Below are positions 25,826-35,318 of a stretch of DNA of 64,000 nucleotides, one piece after another (the stretch's first letter is position 1; every line of letters starts with the position of its first letter). This stretch comes from Afipia carboxidovorans OM5 (GTDB lineage Bacteria > Pseudomonadota > Alphaproteobacteria > Rhizobiales > Xanthobacteraceae), in contig NC_015684.1 of NCBI RefSeq assembly GCF_000218565.1, positions 3,100,001-3,164,000 of the forward strand, written 5' to 3'. The notes under the pieces are model-generated. The model made no database searches and was not told the origin of the DNA. It was given only the letters and a program-made list of their open reading frames with translations. Both the position numbers and the translations under genes were made by a program.

Positions 25826-27769
25826 ATGAGCAACCACGAGGACGGCAAGGGCGTCAGCCGGCGAGCCTTGCTCGGCACGACGGCTGCAGCGGGCGTCGGT
25901 CTGGCTGCAGGCGCGGCACTACCGATCGACAAGGGGTTTGTCACGACAGCGGAGGCGCAGACCAAGGGGCAGCCGAAGGCTCCCGCTGCGCGGCCCGCGG
26001 TCCACAAGACCGAGGTCGCACCCGGCGATCTCGACGAATACTACGTGTTCTTCTCCTCCGGACAGTGCGGCGAGATGCGCATCGTCGGCTTGCCTTCGAT
26101 GCGCGAACTGATGCGCGTCCCGGTGTTCAACCGCTGCTCGGCGACGGGCTGGGGCCAGACCAACGAGAGTCTCAAGGTGCTCACCGAGGGGCTGACCCCC
26201 CAGTCACGTGAGTTTCTGAAGAGTCGCGGCGGTACCTACATCAACGGCGATCTGCATCACCCGCACATCTCGTTCACCAACGGCACCTATGACGGCCGTT
26301 ACGCTTTCATGAACGACAAGGCCAACACCCGCGTCGCGCGTGTGCGCCTGGATGTCATGAAGTGTGACAAGATCATCGAGTTGCCGAACCAGCACACGGT
26401 TCACGGCCTGCGCGTGCAGAAATACCCGCGCACCGGCTACGTGTTTTGCAACGGCGAGGATGGCGTCCCGCTGCCCAACGACGGCAAGATCCTCGACAAT
26501 CCGAAGGAATACCGTGCAATCCTCACGGCGGTCGACGGCGATACCATGCAGGTTGCCTGGCAGATTATCGTCGACGGCAACCTCGACAACGTCGACGCCG
26601 ACTATCAGGGCAAGTACGCCTTCTCCACCTGCTACAACTCCGAGGGTGGCGTCACACTTGCGGAAATGACCGCAAGTGAGCAGGACTGGGTCGTCATCTT
26701 CGACCTCAAGCGCATCGAAGAGGCGGTGAAGAAAGGCGACTACAAGAAGATGGGGGGCGTACCCGTGCTCGACGGCCGCAAAGGCTCGCCGTTCACGCGG
26801 TATGTGCCGGTCTCCAACGGTCCGCACGGCATGAACACCGCGCCGGATGGCATCCACGTCATCGCCAACGGCAAACTGTCGCCGACCTGCACCGTGTTCG
26901 ACGTGCGGTTGTTCGATGACCTGTTCGCCGACAAGATCAAGCCGCGCGACACGGTGGTGGCGGAGCCCGAACTCGGTCTCGGTCCGCTGCATACGGCCTA
27001 TGACGGCAAGGGCAACGCGTATACCACGCTGTTCATCGACAGCCAGATCTGTAAGTGGAACATCGATGCGGCCCGGCGTGCGTACAAGGGCGAGAAGGTC
27101 GACCCGATCCTTCAGAAGCTCGACGTCCACTATCAGCCCGGCCACAACCACACCTCCATGGGTCAGACCAAGGAGGCCGATGGAAAATGGCTGATCTCGC
27201 TGAACAAGTTCTCCAAGGACCGTTTCCTCAACGTCGGTCCGCTGAAGCCGGAGAACGATCAGCTCATCGACATCTCCGGCGACAAGATGGTGCTGGTGCA
27301 TGACGGCCCGAGCTTCGCCGAGCCGCATGACGCCACCATCGTCCACCGTTCCAAGATCAACCCGATCTCGATCTGGGACCGTGCTGACCCGTTCTTTGCC
27401 GACGCGGTGAAGCAGGCCAAGGCGGACGGCATCAACCTCGAAGCCGACTCCAAGGTGATCCGCGACGGCAACAAGGTGCGCGTCTACATGACGTCCACCG
27501 CACCGGCGTTTGGCCTCGAGCAGTTCACCGTGAAGCAGGGCGACGAGGTGACGGTCTACGTCACCAACATCGACGCGGTCGAAGACCTCACCCACGGCTT
27601 CACGATCGTGAACTACGGCGTCGCGATGGAAGTGGCGCCGCAGGCCACGGCTTCGGTGACGTTCACGGCCGACCGCGCCGGTGTCTACTGGTACTACTGC
27701 CAGTGGTTCTGCCACGCCATGCATATGGAGATGAAAGGCCGTATGCTGGTCGAGCCGAAGTCGGTGTAA
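25826..27769 (+). CDS. nosZ: Nitrous oxide reductase NosZ, clade I (Tat-exported)
   Basis: NosZ reduces N2O to N2 in the periplasm. The 647-residue precursor starts with a Tat signal (SRRALLG at residues 11-17), marking clade I. The beta-propeller carries CuZ histidines including DLHHPHISF near residue 145. The C-terminal cupredoxin domain carries the CuA motif CQWFCHAMHMEM. Length matches the family. A good AGGAG ribosome site precedes the ATG, 18 bases after nosR. The enzyme is the terminal oxidoreductase of this region and depends on NosDFYL for copper and NosR/NosX for electrons. Confidence 0.98.
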   Translation: MSNHEDGKGVSRRALLGTTAAAGVGLAAGAALPIDKGFVTTAEAQTKGQPKAPAARPAVHKTEVAPGDLDEYYVFFSSGQCGEMRIVGLPSMRELMRVPVFNRCSATGWGQTNESLKVLTEGLTPQSREFLKSRGGTYINGDLHHPHISFTNGTYDGRYAFMNDKANTRVARVRLDVMKCDKIIELPNQHTVHGLRVQKYPRTGYVFCNGEDGVPLPNDGKILDNPKEYRAILTAVDGDTMQVAWQIIVDGNLDNVDADYQGKYAFSTCYNSEGGVTLAEMTASEQDWVVIFDLKRIEEAVKKGDYKKMGGVPVLDGRKGSPFTRYVPVSNGPHGMNTAPDGIHVIANGKLSPTCTVFDVRLFDDLFADKIKPRDTVVAEPELGLGPLHTAYDGKGNAYTTLFIDSQICKWNIDAARRAYKGEKVDPILQKLDVHYQPGHNHTSMGQTKEADGKWLISLNKFSKDRFLNVGPLKPENDQLIDISGDKMVLVHDGPSFAEPHDATIVHRSKINPISIWDRADPFFADAVKQAKADGINLEADSKVIRDGNKVRVYMTSTAPAFGLEQFTVKQGDEVTVYVTNIDAVEDLTHGFTIVNYGVAMEVAPQATASVTFTADRAGVYWYYCQWFCHAMHMEMKGRMLVEPKSV

Positions 27770-27780
27770 GCGGAGCATCC

Positions 27781-29145
27781 GTGCGTCGCTTCTTCACCAT
27801 ATTTCCGGCGGCGGTTCTCGCCGCCGGATTATCCAGCTTCGCCAGCGCGGAGACGCTGACGCTTGCACCCGGCCAGCTCATGCAGAGCGTGCTGGACCGG
27901 GCGCAGGACGGCGACGTCATCACGCTTGCTGCGGGCGAGCACAAGGGGTCGCTCCGTATTGAGCGGCGCGTGACGCTGCAAGGCGAGCCCGGCGCGATTC
28001 TGACCGGAAACGGCGAAGGCAGCGTCATCGGCGTTTACGGGCCGGGCGTCGAAATCCGCGGACTGACGATCAAGGGATCGGGCCGCGATCTGCAGACGAT
28101 GGATTCCGGCATCTATCTCGAGAAGACCGCCGAGCGCGCGCTGGTCGAAAACAATCGCATCATCGGCAACCTGTTCGGTGTCTATGTCCATGGCGCCACG
28201 GGTACGCGCATTCTGAACAATGTCATCGAAGGCTTGCAGAATATCCGCCTTGCCGAGGCCGGCAATGGCGTCTCGGTCTGGAACGCGCCGGACGTGACGA
28301 TCGACGGCAACACCATTCGCTACGGCCGCGATGGCATCTTCACCGTATCCAGCCGCAAGGACCGCTTCATCAATAACCGCTTCGAAAAAGTGCGGTTTGC
28401 TGTCCATTACATGTACACAAACGACAGCGAGATCAGCGGCAACGTGTCGATCAAGAACCATGTCGGCTACGCCATCATGTATTCGAACCGTCTCGTGATC
28501 CGCGACAACGTCTCATATCGCGACCGCGATCACGGCCTGCTGTTCAACTATGCTAACTTCGCAAAAATCGAGGGCAATCTCGTCGCGGGCGGCCCACGCG
28601 ACGACACACCGGGCACGCAGGAAGTGGCGAGTGACGAGCGCGGCATGCTGCCGGCCGCGAGTTCTTCGACGCAGGTCGGCGTGCGCAGCGGCCCCGGCAA
28701 ATGCGTGTTCATCTACAATGCCAACCGCAATCAGTTCCGTAATAACTGGTTCGAGCGTTGCGAGATCGGCGTGCACTTCACGGCCGGCTCGGAAGGCAAC
28801 GAGATCACCGGCAACGCCTTTGTCGGAAACCGCAATCAGGTGAAATATGTCGGCACCCGCGACCTCGACTGGTCGAAGGACGGCCGCGGCAATTACTGGA
28901 GCGACAATCCGGCCTTCGATCTTAACGGCGACGGTGTCGCCGATACTGCGTATCGGCCCAACGATCTGGTCGATCGTGTGCTGTGGACCGCACCGTCTGC
29001 GAAAATTCTAATCAACAGCCCCGCGGTGCAGGTATTACGCTGGGCGCAGGCGCAGTTTCCCGCGCTGTATCCCGGAGGCGTTGTCGATACACATCCGCTG
29101 ATTGCTCCGCCGCCACGGCCGGACGCAGGCCGGAGTCTGCCATGA
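27781..29145 (+). CDS. nosD: Periplasmic copper-maturation protein NosD
   Basis: NosD is a right-handed beta-helix (CASH/PbH1 repeat) protein that helps build the CuZ centre of NosZ. The 454-residue sequence starts with a GTG at 27781 and a signal peptide ending at about residue 23 (LSSFASA). It then shows repeated 20-25-residue rungs (for example ALVENNRIIGNLFGVYV, TIDGNTIRYGRDGIF) over about residues 60-390, closing with GNYWSDN. The GTG lies 11 bases after nosZ; longer frames overlap nosZ. It overlaps nosF by ATGA. Confidence 0.95.
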   Translation: MRRFFTIFPAAVLAAGLSSFASAETLTLAPGQLMQSVLDRAQDGDVITLAAGEHKGSLRIERRVTLQGEPGAILTGNGEGSVIGVYGPGVEIRGLTIKGSGRDLQTMDSGIYLEKTAERALVENNRIIGNLFGVYVHGATGTRILNNVIEGLQNIRLAEAGNGVSVWNAPDVTIDGNTIRYGRDGIFTVSSRKDRFINNRFEKVRFAVHYMYTNDSEISGNVSIKNHVGYAIMYSNRLVIRDNVSYRDRDHGLLFNYANFAKIEGNLVAGGPRDDTPGTQEVASDERGMLPAASSSTQVGVRSGPGKCVFIYNANRNQFRNNWFERCEIGVHFTAGSEGNEITGNAFVGNRNQVKYVGTRDLDWSKDGRGNYWSDNPAFDLNGDGVADTAYRPNDLVDRVLWTAPSAKILINSPAVQVLRWAQAQFPALYPGGVVDTHPLIAPPPRPDAGRSLP

Positions 29146-30050
29146 CCGCAACCGTCTCCATCCAGAAGATCGACAAAACTTACGGCAAGATTCGCGCCCT
29201 GCGCGAAGTGTCATTCGATCTGCCGGCTGGAGGCATCTACGCGCTGGTCGGCCACAACGGCGCCGGCAAGACAACGCTGATCAAGCTGATGCTGGGTCTG
29301 ATCCAGCCGAGCGGCGGCACCATCCGTGTTCTTGGTGAAGACCCGGCTGCGGGCGAATTCTCGGCGCGGCGGATGCTCGGCTATCTGCCGGAGAACGTCG
29401 CCTTCAACACCGCACTGACCGGGCGCGAGACACTCAACTTTTATGCACGACTGAAACAGCTCACGCCGGCGACGGCATGGCCCCTGCTCGACCGTGTCGG
29501 CCTTGGCGACGCCGCCGACCGCCGGGTCGGGACTTATTCCAAGGGCATGCGGCAGCGACTCGGGCTTGCGCAGGCGCTGCTTGGCCGCCCGCGCATTCTT
29601 CTCCTCGACGAGCCGACCACCGGTCTCGATCCGGCACTGCGGCAGACCTTCTACGATATCCTGCAAGAACTGCGTGACGACGGCGCGACGGTGCTGATCT
29701 CCTCCCACGCGCTGAGCGAACTCGAAGGTCGTGCCGAACAGGTGCTCATCATGAACCGCGGCACGCTGGTGGCCCAGGGCACGCTCGCCGAATTGCGCCA
29801 GATTTCGCAACTGCCGATCCGCGTTTCGTTCGATCTCACTGCTGATAACGACAAGATGCCGGATTGGCTCGCAAACGGCCACGCTTCCGGCACGGAAAGC
29901 CATGTCGTGCTGGTACCGGACGATGAGCGCAAGATGGCGCTGCTGCGGACCGCCGCCAGTGATCCGCGGGTGCGCAATATCGAAGTCATGACGCCGACCC
30001 TCGACGATCTTTATGCGCATTTCCTTCGTGCGCGGGAGGCTGCGGAGTGA
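29142..30050 (+). CDS. nosF: ABC transporter ATP-binding protein NosF
   Basis: NosF powers the NosFY ABC complex that works with NosD in NosZ copper-sulphide centre assembly. The 302-residue protein has the Walker A motif GHNGAGKTT near residue 37, the signature YSKGMRQRLGLAQ, Walker B LLLDEPTTGLDP and the H-loop SSHALSELE. The ATG at 29142 overlaps the nosD stop; the upstream longer frame is rejected on that ground. The end overlaps the nosY GTG. Confidence 0.96.
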   Translation: MTATVSIQKIDKTYGKIRALREVSFDLPAGGIYALVGHNGAGKTTLIKLMLGLIQPSGGTIRVLGEDPAAGEFSARRMLGYLPENVAFNTALTGRETLNFYARLKQLTPATAWPLLDRVGLGDAADRRVGTYSKGMRQRLGLAQALLGRPRILLLDEPTTGLDPALRQTFYDILQELRDDGATVLISSHALSELEGRAEQVLIMNRGTLVAQGTLAELRQISQLPIRVSFDLTADNDKMPDWLANGHASGTESHVVLVPDDERKMALLRTAASDPRVRNIEVMTPTLDDLYAHFLRAREAAE

Positions 30051-30874
30051 GGACCATCGCGATCATCGCAGCTAAGGAAATTCAGGAAGGGTTGCGCAAC
30101 CGCTGGGTGCTCGCGACCACGCTGCTGCTGGCCGCGCTCGCATTGTCGCTCACCTTTCTCGGCAGCGCACCAACTGGAAATGTCGGTGCGGGTGCGCTGG
30201 ATATTGTCGTCGTCAGCCTCTCCAGCCTCACCATTTTCCTGCTGCCGCTGATCGCGTTGCTGATTTCGCATGACGCGATTGTCGGCGAGATGGAGCGCGG
30301 AACCATGATTCTGCTGCTCAGTTATCCGGTGGGGCGATACCAGATCGTTCTCGGAAAATTCTGCGGTCATGTGCTGATCCTAGCCTTCGCCACCGTGATC
30401 GGCTACGGCGTTGCCGCCGGTGCATTGGCCATCAGCGGCGCGGCCGTGCTGGCGGCGAGTTGGTATGCGTTCGCCTGGATGATTGGGACGTCGATCATGC
30501 TCGGTGCGGCATTCGTTGCGATCGGTTATCTCATCAGCAGCCTCGCGCGCGACCGCGGCACCGCGGCAGGTGCTTCGGTCGGCGTCTGGTTGATCATGGT
30601 GCTGGTGTTCGACATGGCTCTGCTCGGTCTGCTTGTCGTCGATCAGGGCAAGACCGTCTCCGCCTCGATGCTGGAGCAACTGCTCTTTCTCAATCCGACC
30701 GACATCTATCGTCTCGCCAACCTCACCGGCTTCAATGTCAGCCAGTTTTCCGGCATGGCCGGGCTTGCCGGCAGCGCGGGCGCGAGCACCCTCGCGCTGC
30801 TCATCGGAATGGCGCTATGGATCACGGTCCCACTCGGTCTCGCGACAGCTTCTTTCGCACGGAGGGAATTATGA
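30047..30874 (+). CDS. nosY: ABC transporter permease NosY
   Basis: NosY is the membrane part of the NosFY transporter. The 275-residue protein shows six hydrophobic segments of the ABC-2 type, beginning after the cytoplasmic IAAKEIQEGLRNRW segment. The start is a GTG at 30047, overlapping the nosF stop; the end overlaps the nosL ATG. Gene order nosDFY and these overlaps leave little doubt. Confidence 0.95.
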   Translation: MRTIAIIAAKEIQEGLRNRWVLATTLLLAALALSLTFLGSAPTGNVGAGALDIVVVSLSSLTIFLLPLIALLISHDAIVGEMERGTMILLLSYPVGRYQIVLGKFCGHVLILAFATVIGYGVAAGALAISGAAVLAASWYAFAWMIGTSIMLGAAFVAIGYLISSLARDRGTAAGASVGVWLIMVLVFDMALLGLLVVDQGKTVSASMLEQLLFLNPTDIYRLANLTGFNVSQFSGMAGLAGSAGASTLALLIGMALWITVPLGLATASFARREL

Positions 30875-31416
30875 TCCTGCGCGCGCTTTGTATCGCGGCA
30901 TTCGCGATTACGCTTGCCGCCTGCAATCAGGACCAGTCGGCATCCACACCACCGCCGCCCGTTTCGCTCAAGGACGATGCGCTGGGCGTGTTCTGCGGCA
31001 TGAACGTGCTCGAGCATCCGGGCCCAAAGGGGCAGATCATCACCGCGAGCCGGATCGATCCCTACTGGTTCACATCGGTTCGCGACACCGTGGCCTTCAC
31101 GCTCATGCCGGACCAACCGCGCGATATCCGCGCGATCTATGTGTCCGATATGGGAGCGGCACCGAGTTGGAAAGAACCTGGCGCCGCCAACTGGATCGAC
31201 GCACGTAAAGCGTTTTTCGTGATCGAGAGCCGCAAGCGAAGCGGCATGGAAACGGATGAAGCGGTGCCGTTCGGCAATCGTGCGGCAGCAGATGCGTTCG
31301 TGACCAGCAATGGCGGCCGCGTCGTCAGCTTCGATCAGATTCCGAAAGACTACGTGCTCGGTGGCGACACGTTGGGGCAAAACGGGCATAGTCCTACGGA
31401 CGTGCGGACAAACTGA
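30871..31416 (+). CDS. nosL: Copper-binding lipoprotein NosL
   Basis: NosL is an outer-membrane or periplasm-facing lipoprotein that delivers Cu(I) to NosZ. The 181-residue precursor starts at ATG 30871, overlapping the nosY stop, and has a short lipobox (LAAC, Cys18). The mature part contains FCGMNVLEHPGPKGQI, the conserved NosL entry, with Cys and Met suited to copper. The DAFVTSNGGRVVSFDQI segment near the end is also typical. Confidence 0.94.
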   Translation: MILRALCIAAFAITLAACNQDQSASTPPPPVSLKDDALGVFCGMNVLEHPGPKGQIITASRIDPYWFTSVRDTVAFTLMPDQPRDIRAIYVSDMGAAPSWKEPGAANWIDARKAFFVIESRKRSGMETDEAVPFGNRAAADAFVTSNGGRVVSFDQIPKDYVLGGDTLGQNGHSPTDVRTN

Positions 31417-31426
31417 AGGCAGCGCC

Positions 31427-32422
31427 ATGACTCACTCATCCATTACGCGCCGGAGGTTGATCACCATTGCTGCGATGGCGAGCGGGGCCGCTTTGGTTGG
31501 CAGCCGCTGCGCCGTGGCAAATACGCCGATCCGCTGGACCGGATCGGCACTCGGCGCACAGGTCTCGATCGAGATTTATCATCCGGATCGGACGGAAGCG
31601 GAGCGGCTGGTTCATCTGTGCGTGCAGGATGTGCGCCGGCTCGAGCAGCAGTTCAGCCTGTATCGGCCGGACTCGGCGATCTGTTCGCTGAACCGGACCG
31701 GCGTTCTGGTATCACCCGATGCCGATATGGTCGCACTGCTGCGAGCAGCGCTCGACTTTGCCGCGCTGACGGACGGCGCGTTCGATCCAACCGTGCAGCC
31801 GCTGTGGAATTTGTATGCGGCGCATTTTGCACAGGAGCACCCTGCGCCAGGCGGGCCGTCAGCGGACAAGGTCGCTGAGGCGTTGTCGAAAGTGGGCTAT
31901 CGACATCTCAAGGTCAGCGCGGACCGGATCGCCCTGCTGAGGCCCGGCAGCGCGATCACGCTAAACGGCATCGCGCAAGGCTATGCCACTGACCGCGTCA
32001 CGGAGACGCTGCGCGCGGCAGGCCTTTCGACCACTCTCGTCAATATGGGCGAAATTCGCGCGCTCGGCGCAAAGCCGGATGGCACGCCATGGCAGGTCGG
32101 CCTTGCCGATCCAGACAGACCGGATCAGATGAGCGAAACCATCGGGCTCGTCGATCGGGCAGTCGCAACTACGGCCGGCTCGGGATTCAGCTTCGGCCCT
32201 ACCGGCCGCTTTACTCATCTGTTCGACCCGCACACCGGCCAGAGCCCGTCGCGATATCGCTCGGTCAGCGTCATCGCGCCGACCGCGACCGAGGCCGATG
32301 CGTTCTCGACGGCTTTCAGCATGCTGCCCGCGTCGCGCATTCGTGAGATCGTGGCGGCACGGCCGAATATTCAGGTCCATCTCACCGACGCAAATGGAAA
32401 AACGCTTGTGCACGGCGCCTGA
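31427..32422 (+). CDS. nosX: FAD:protein FMN transferase NosX (ApbE family)
   Basis: NosX is the ApbE-type flavin transferase that attaches FMN covalently to NosR. The 331-residue protein starts at ATG 31427 with a Tat-like signal (TRRRLITIAAMA), so it acts in the periplasm. ApbE motifs are present: LEQQFSLYRPDSAICSLNR, LTDGAFDPTVQPLW, ITLNGIAQGYATDRV and FTHLFDPHTGQSP with the metal-binding Asp. It closes the nos operon, 10 bases after nosL. Confidence 0.95.
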   Translation: MTHSSITRRRLITIAAMASGAALVGSRCAVANTPIRWTGSALGAQVSIEIYHPDRTEAERLVHLCVQDVRRLEQQFSLYRPDSAICSLNRTGVLVSPDADMVALLRAALDFAALTDGAFDPTVQPLWNLYAAHFAQEHPAPGGPSADKVAEALSKVGYRHLKVSADRIALLRPGSAITLNGIAQGYATDRVTETLRAAGLSTTLVNMGEIRALGAKPDGTPWQVGLADPDRPDQMSETIGLVDRAVATTAGSGFSFGPTGRFTHLFDPHTGQSPSRYRSVSVIAPTATEADAFSTAFSMLPASRIREIVAARPNIQVHLTDANGKTLVHGA

Positions 32423-32511
32423 AATAGTGACATCTTCGCCGCTCGCCTGTGCGCCGAAGAACTGACCATCAACCAGCCCATGATGGGCAATCTCATAAGG
32501 GAGAAGAAAGA

Positions 32512-32901
32512 ATGAGAGAGATCATGTTTGCGACTGTGCTGGCTCTGGCCAGCGCGAGTATCAGCCAAGCCCAGGCGCAGGATGCCGCCGCGGGCGAGAA
32601 GGTTTTCGCAGCGTGCAAGGCCTGCCATCAGATTGGCGAGACGGCCAAGAACGGCGTTGGCCCTGAGCTCAATGGCCTCATCGGTCGCAAGGCGGGCAGC
32701 GTGGCCGGCTACAACTATTCCGCAGCCAACAAGAATTCGGGTCTCACATGGGATGAGGCAACTTTCCGCGAATACATCAAGGATCCGAAGGCCAAGGTGC
32801 CCGGTACCAAGATGATCTACGCCGGCCTGAAAGATCAGAAGAAGACCGACGATCTGGTCGCCTTCCTCAAGCAGTTCGACGCCAGCGGCAAGAAGCAGTA
32901 A
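32512..32901 (+). CDS. Periplasmic class I cytochrome c (c550/c2-like)
   Basis: The 129-residue precursor has a signal peptide ending at about residue 23 (ISQAQAQ), one heme site CKACH near residue 35 and a Met ligand in PGTKM near residue 103. The WDEATFREYIKDPKAKVPGTKM segment is typical of mitochondrial-type cytochrome c. It starts at ATG 32512 behind a strong AAGGGAG site, 89 bases after nosX, and may be cotranscribed with the nos genes. As the electron donor to NosZ is usually a small cytochrome c or cupredoxin, that role is likely but inferred. Confidence 0.9.
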   Translation: MREIMFATVLALASASISQAQAQDAAAGEKVFAACKACHQIGETAKNGVGPELNGLIGRKAGSVAGYNYSAANKNSGLTWDEATFREYIKDPKAKVPGTKMIYAGLKDQKKTDDLVAFLKQFDASGKKQ

Positions 32902-32930
32902 GCCGTAACTCTCATCCGATGGATGCAATT

Positions 32931-32964
32931 TGATGGTGGCGTCTGCAAACAGACGCCACCATCA
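32931..32964. terminator. Strong bidirectional terminator hairpin
   Basis: A perfect 15-bp stem (TGATGGTGGCGTCTG with its complement) encloses a CAAA loop and is followed by ATCGTTTTG. It lies between convergent genes, 29 bases past the cytochrome c stop and 24 bases before the nnrS stop, so it should end transcripts from both sides. Confidence 0.85.
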
Positions 32965-32987
32965 ATCGTTTTGGGTTTGCTGAATGC

Positions 32988-34178
32988 TCACACTCTACGC
33001 CAAGGGCGGACGAGCGTCGGGCCATAGTCCAGCGCAAACAGGCCGAAAGCTAACGACCAGCAGGCAGCCGAAACCGCCAGCAATTCCAGATAATGTGACA
33101 TGGCAAACGGCGCAACCACGCGCGTGGCGGCCGCGATGTTGGCGAGCGCATAAACGACAAGCGTAGCGTTATTGGCACGCCGCTCGCGCCCGGTGTGGCT
33201 GCAACTGATGCGCGTCATCACAGCCAAGGTCATGACACCAATCGCGCCTGCCGTCAGAGCATGGATCGCGGCCGTTCCGGGCACTTGGCTCGGAAACAGA
33301 ATGGAGGCTCCAAGCATCGCGAGCCCGAGTGCGCACCAGAAGTACCCAAGGTGGAGGATGAACACCATGCCATCACTGACGGTGACCCACCCTCGCCAGC
33401 GCAGGAGGCGCACAAGAAGACTCACGCCGGCGATCATCAGCAACACACCGCCGGGCCGCATTGAGGGCTGAACAATCCATAGTGAAAGCCCCGCCCCGGC
33501 GACGCCGAGCGCGATCAGATCGAACGGCCCATAGGACGCCGGCTCGGGCTTGAGACCGCGTTGCGCCATCCAGTTGCGGGTGAAGCTCGGGACGAGACGT
33601 CCGCCCGTGAGCGCGATAAGAAAAGTGATGAGGCCAATGGCCATCCGCTCCGATATTACGCCGAGATCCGGCGCAACCGCGCCCGCGTGAAAACCGACAT
33701 TTGTAATCGCCAGCAGGGATATGACGATGCAGGGAGCAAGCCCACGCCAGTTTCGGGCAACGAGTTGTTCGCGCCAGAGAGCGCAGGCAAACAGGATGAG
33801 GAAAGCCGCGTCGATGAGCGAAGCCACCGGACCAAGAACGGGATAGGCCAGCATCGCAATCCGCCCGGCGATCCACAAGGCGACCAGCAGGACGATCGGC
33901 TGACCCGCGATAGGATAATGTCCGGTCCAGTTGGCTCCGGCGACGGTCATGTAACCCACGATCACCGCACCGGTGTAGCCGAACAGCATCTCGTGCACAT
34001 GCCAGTCACGGGTGAGGAGCGCAGACATCCCCTCGGCCGCGCCGAGCATCGGCAACATCCAAAGCAGGATCGCAAGGCTTGCCCAGATCGAGGCCAGAAG
34101 AAAGAACGGACGGAAACCGAAACTGAAAAGAGCCGGGCCGCGATAGTCGCGCAGAATCTGGGCTGTCGTCTTCGGCAA
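32988..34178 (-). CDS. nnrS: Heme-copper membrane protein NnrS
   Basis: NnrS is a 12-helix membrane protein induced by nitric oxide and linked to tolerance of nitrosative stress. The 396-residue protein shows the N-terminal FSFGFRPFFLLAS signature, WHVHEMLFGY with the histidines thought to bind heme, GRLVPSFTRNW, and the late HALTAGAIGVMTLAVMTR. The start is a TTG at 34178 with GAGGG upstream. It follows the usp gene by 35 bases and probably shares its promoter. Confidence 0.95.
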   Translation of the reverse strand: MPKTTAQILRDYRGPALFSFGFRPFFLLASIWASLAILLWMLPMLGAAEGMSALLTRDWHVHEMLFGYTGAVIVGYMTVAGANWTGHYPIAGQPIVLLVALWIAGRIAMLAYPVLGPVASLIDAAFLILFACALWREQLVARNWRGLAPCIVISLLAITNVGFHAGAVAPDLGVISERMAIGLITFLIALTGGRLVPSFTRNWMAQRGLKPEPASYGPFDLIALGVAGAGLSLWIVQPSMRPGGVLLMIAGVSLLVRLLRWRGWVTVSDGMVFILHLGYFWCALGLAMLGASILFPSQVPGTAAIHALTAGAIGVMTLAVMTRISCSHTGRERRANNATLVVYALANIAAATRVVAPFAMSHYLELLAVSAACWSLAFGLFALDYGPTLVRPWRRV

Positions 34179-34213
34179 AATCGCCCTCAGTCAAAAATCG
34201 CGGCGCGCTGCCA

Positions 34214-35035
34214 TCAGCGTGACAGCAGCACGCACCGCGACGGCCGCGTCACGAACTGTCGCGTCACTCCGCCGAGAACCCATTGCCGCAGCCGGGAGTG
34301 TCCATAAGCGCCGGCGACAATCAGGCCGGCATTCATATCGGAGGCAAGCGCCTCCAGATCGTCCGGTGCATTGACCTCTGTCACCGTGGTGGTCGACGCC
34401 GTCACGCCATGCTTGAGCAGCCAAGCCGAGACGTCCTTGACCCGCTCGCTCGCGGCCTGTTCGTCCGCCGCCGGGCAAACCTCCACGACGATCACGTCTT
34501 CGGCCCTTTGCAGGAACGGCAACGCATCCAGAATAGCCCGCCGCGACTCACGGGTGTCTTTCCAGGCGACCAGAATCCGGCGCGGGTCGAACCACGTCGT
34601 CGACGGCGGTACGACCAGGATCGGTCGCCCCGTTTCCATCACGAGATCGGACGGGCTCGTGCTCGAATACGGATCGGCGTCCGTCTCCGGCTGCGCGGCG
34701 ACAATCACGAGATCGACGCTTCGCGCCTGAGCCGGAATGAAGTCCTTTGCAATCTGCAGGTCTGCGCGCCATTCGATCTGCTTGATGCGGCAACCCACGA
34801 CGTTGCGGAACTCCTCCTCCGCACTGGCGAGACGTGCACGGAGTTGCACCTCTTCGCGCTTGAACAACTCTTCCCCATACTGGCCGTCAGTAAAATAAAG
34901 CGGCGCCGGCATGATCGTGCCCGCCATCCCGATCACCCGGGCGTCGAAACGCTCGGCAATCTCGATTGCAGCCGTCAGGCATGCCCTGTTGGAGGCTTCG
35001 AGCGCCATGCTGACACCAATCGACTTGTAGCTCAT
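34214..35035 (-). CDS. Tandem universal stress protein (UspA family)
   Basis: The 273-residue protein contains two Usp folds: residues 1-140 and about 150-273. The second half keeps the ATP-binding-type signature GAYGHSRLRQWVLGG; the first lacks a full G-x2-G-x9-G motif. Tandem Usp proteins are common near denitrification and microaerobic genes of alphaproteobacteria. It leads a two-gene unit with nnrS. Cytoplasmic location is expected. Confidence 0.9.
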   Translation of the reverse strand: MSYKSIGVSMALEASNRACLTAAIEIAERFDARVIGMAGTIMPAPLYFTDGQYGEELFKREEVQLRARLASAEEEFRNVVGCRIKQIEWRADLQIAKDFIPAQARSVDLVIVAAQPETDADPYSSTSPSDLVMETGRPILVVPPSTTWFDPRRILVAWKDTRESRRAILDALPFLQRAEDVIVVEVCPAADEQAASERVKDVSAWLLKHGVTASTTTVTEVNAPDDLEALASDMNAGLIVAGAYGHSRLRQWVLGGVTRQFVTRPSRCVLLSR

Positions 35036-35253
35036 GACGACCTCCCCTCGGGTTCAGCGGAATCCTGACGGCCTGAAAATGCGCGCAAGGGTACCGGAAC
35101 GACATGAGCCAGATCAACAGAACGGCATGGCCATCTCGGCGCAGATCGCCCGTTCGCACCGGCTTTTGGTCGCACTTTGGCACGCTCGCCGAACCATACG
35201 ATACAATCAACCGCGCAAAGACCGGAGACTTCCCCGTGCAGAGCAAGCCCGTA

Positions 35254-35267
35254 TTGAGTAAAATCAA
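35254..35267. promoter_or_regulatory. Fnr-type box upstream of cytochrome c gene
   Basis: TTGAGTAAAATCAA matches TTGAT-N4-ATCAA with one mismatch. Its centre lies about 58 bases before the ATG at 35319, the distance expected when an Fnr protein binds near -41.5. The strand and distance fit the cytochrome gene better than the divergent usp gene. Confidence 0.7.
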
Positions 35268-35318
35268 CCTGGAATTCCGACATCCGGCTAAATATCGTCT
35301 GATAAAAAGGAGCCCATC

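Noticed and set aside
23655..27778. Two long minus-strand open frames (528 and 524 codons)
   Set aside because: Antisense to nosR and nosZ respectively; both real genes have clear motifs and operon overlaps.
32371..32928. 185-codon minus-strand frame over the small cytochrome c
   Set aside because: Antisense to a cytochrome gene with a clear signal peptide and CKACH heme site.
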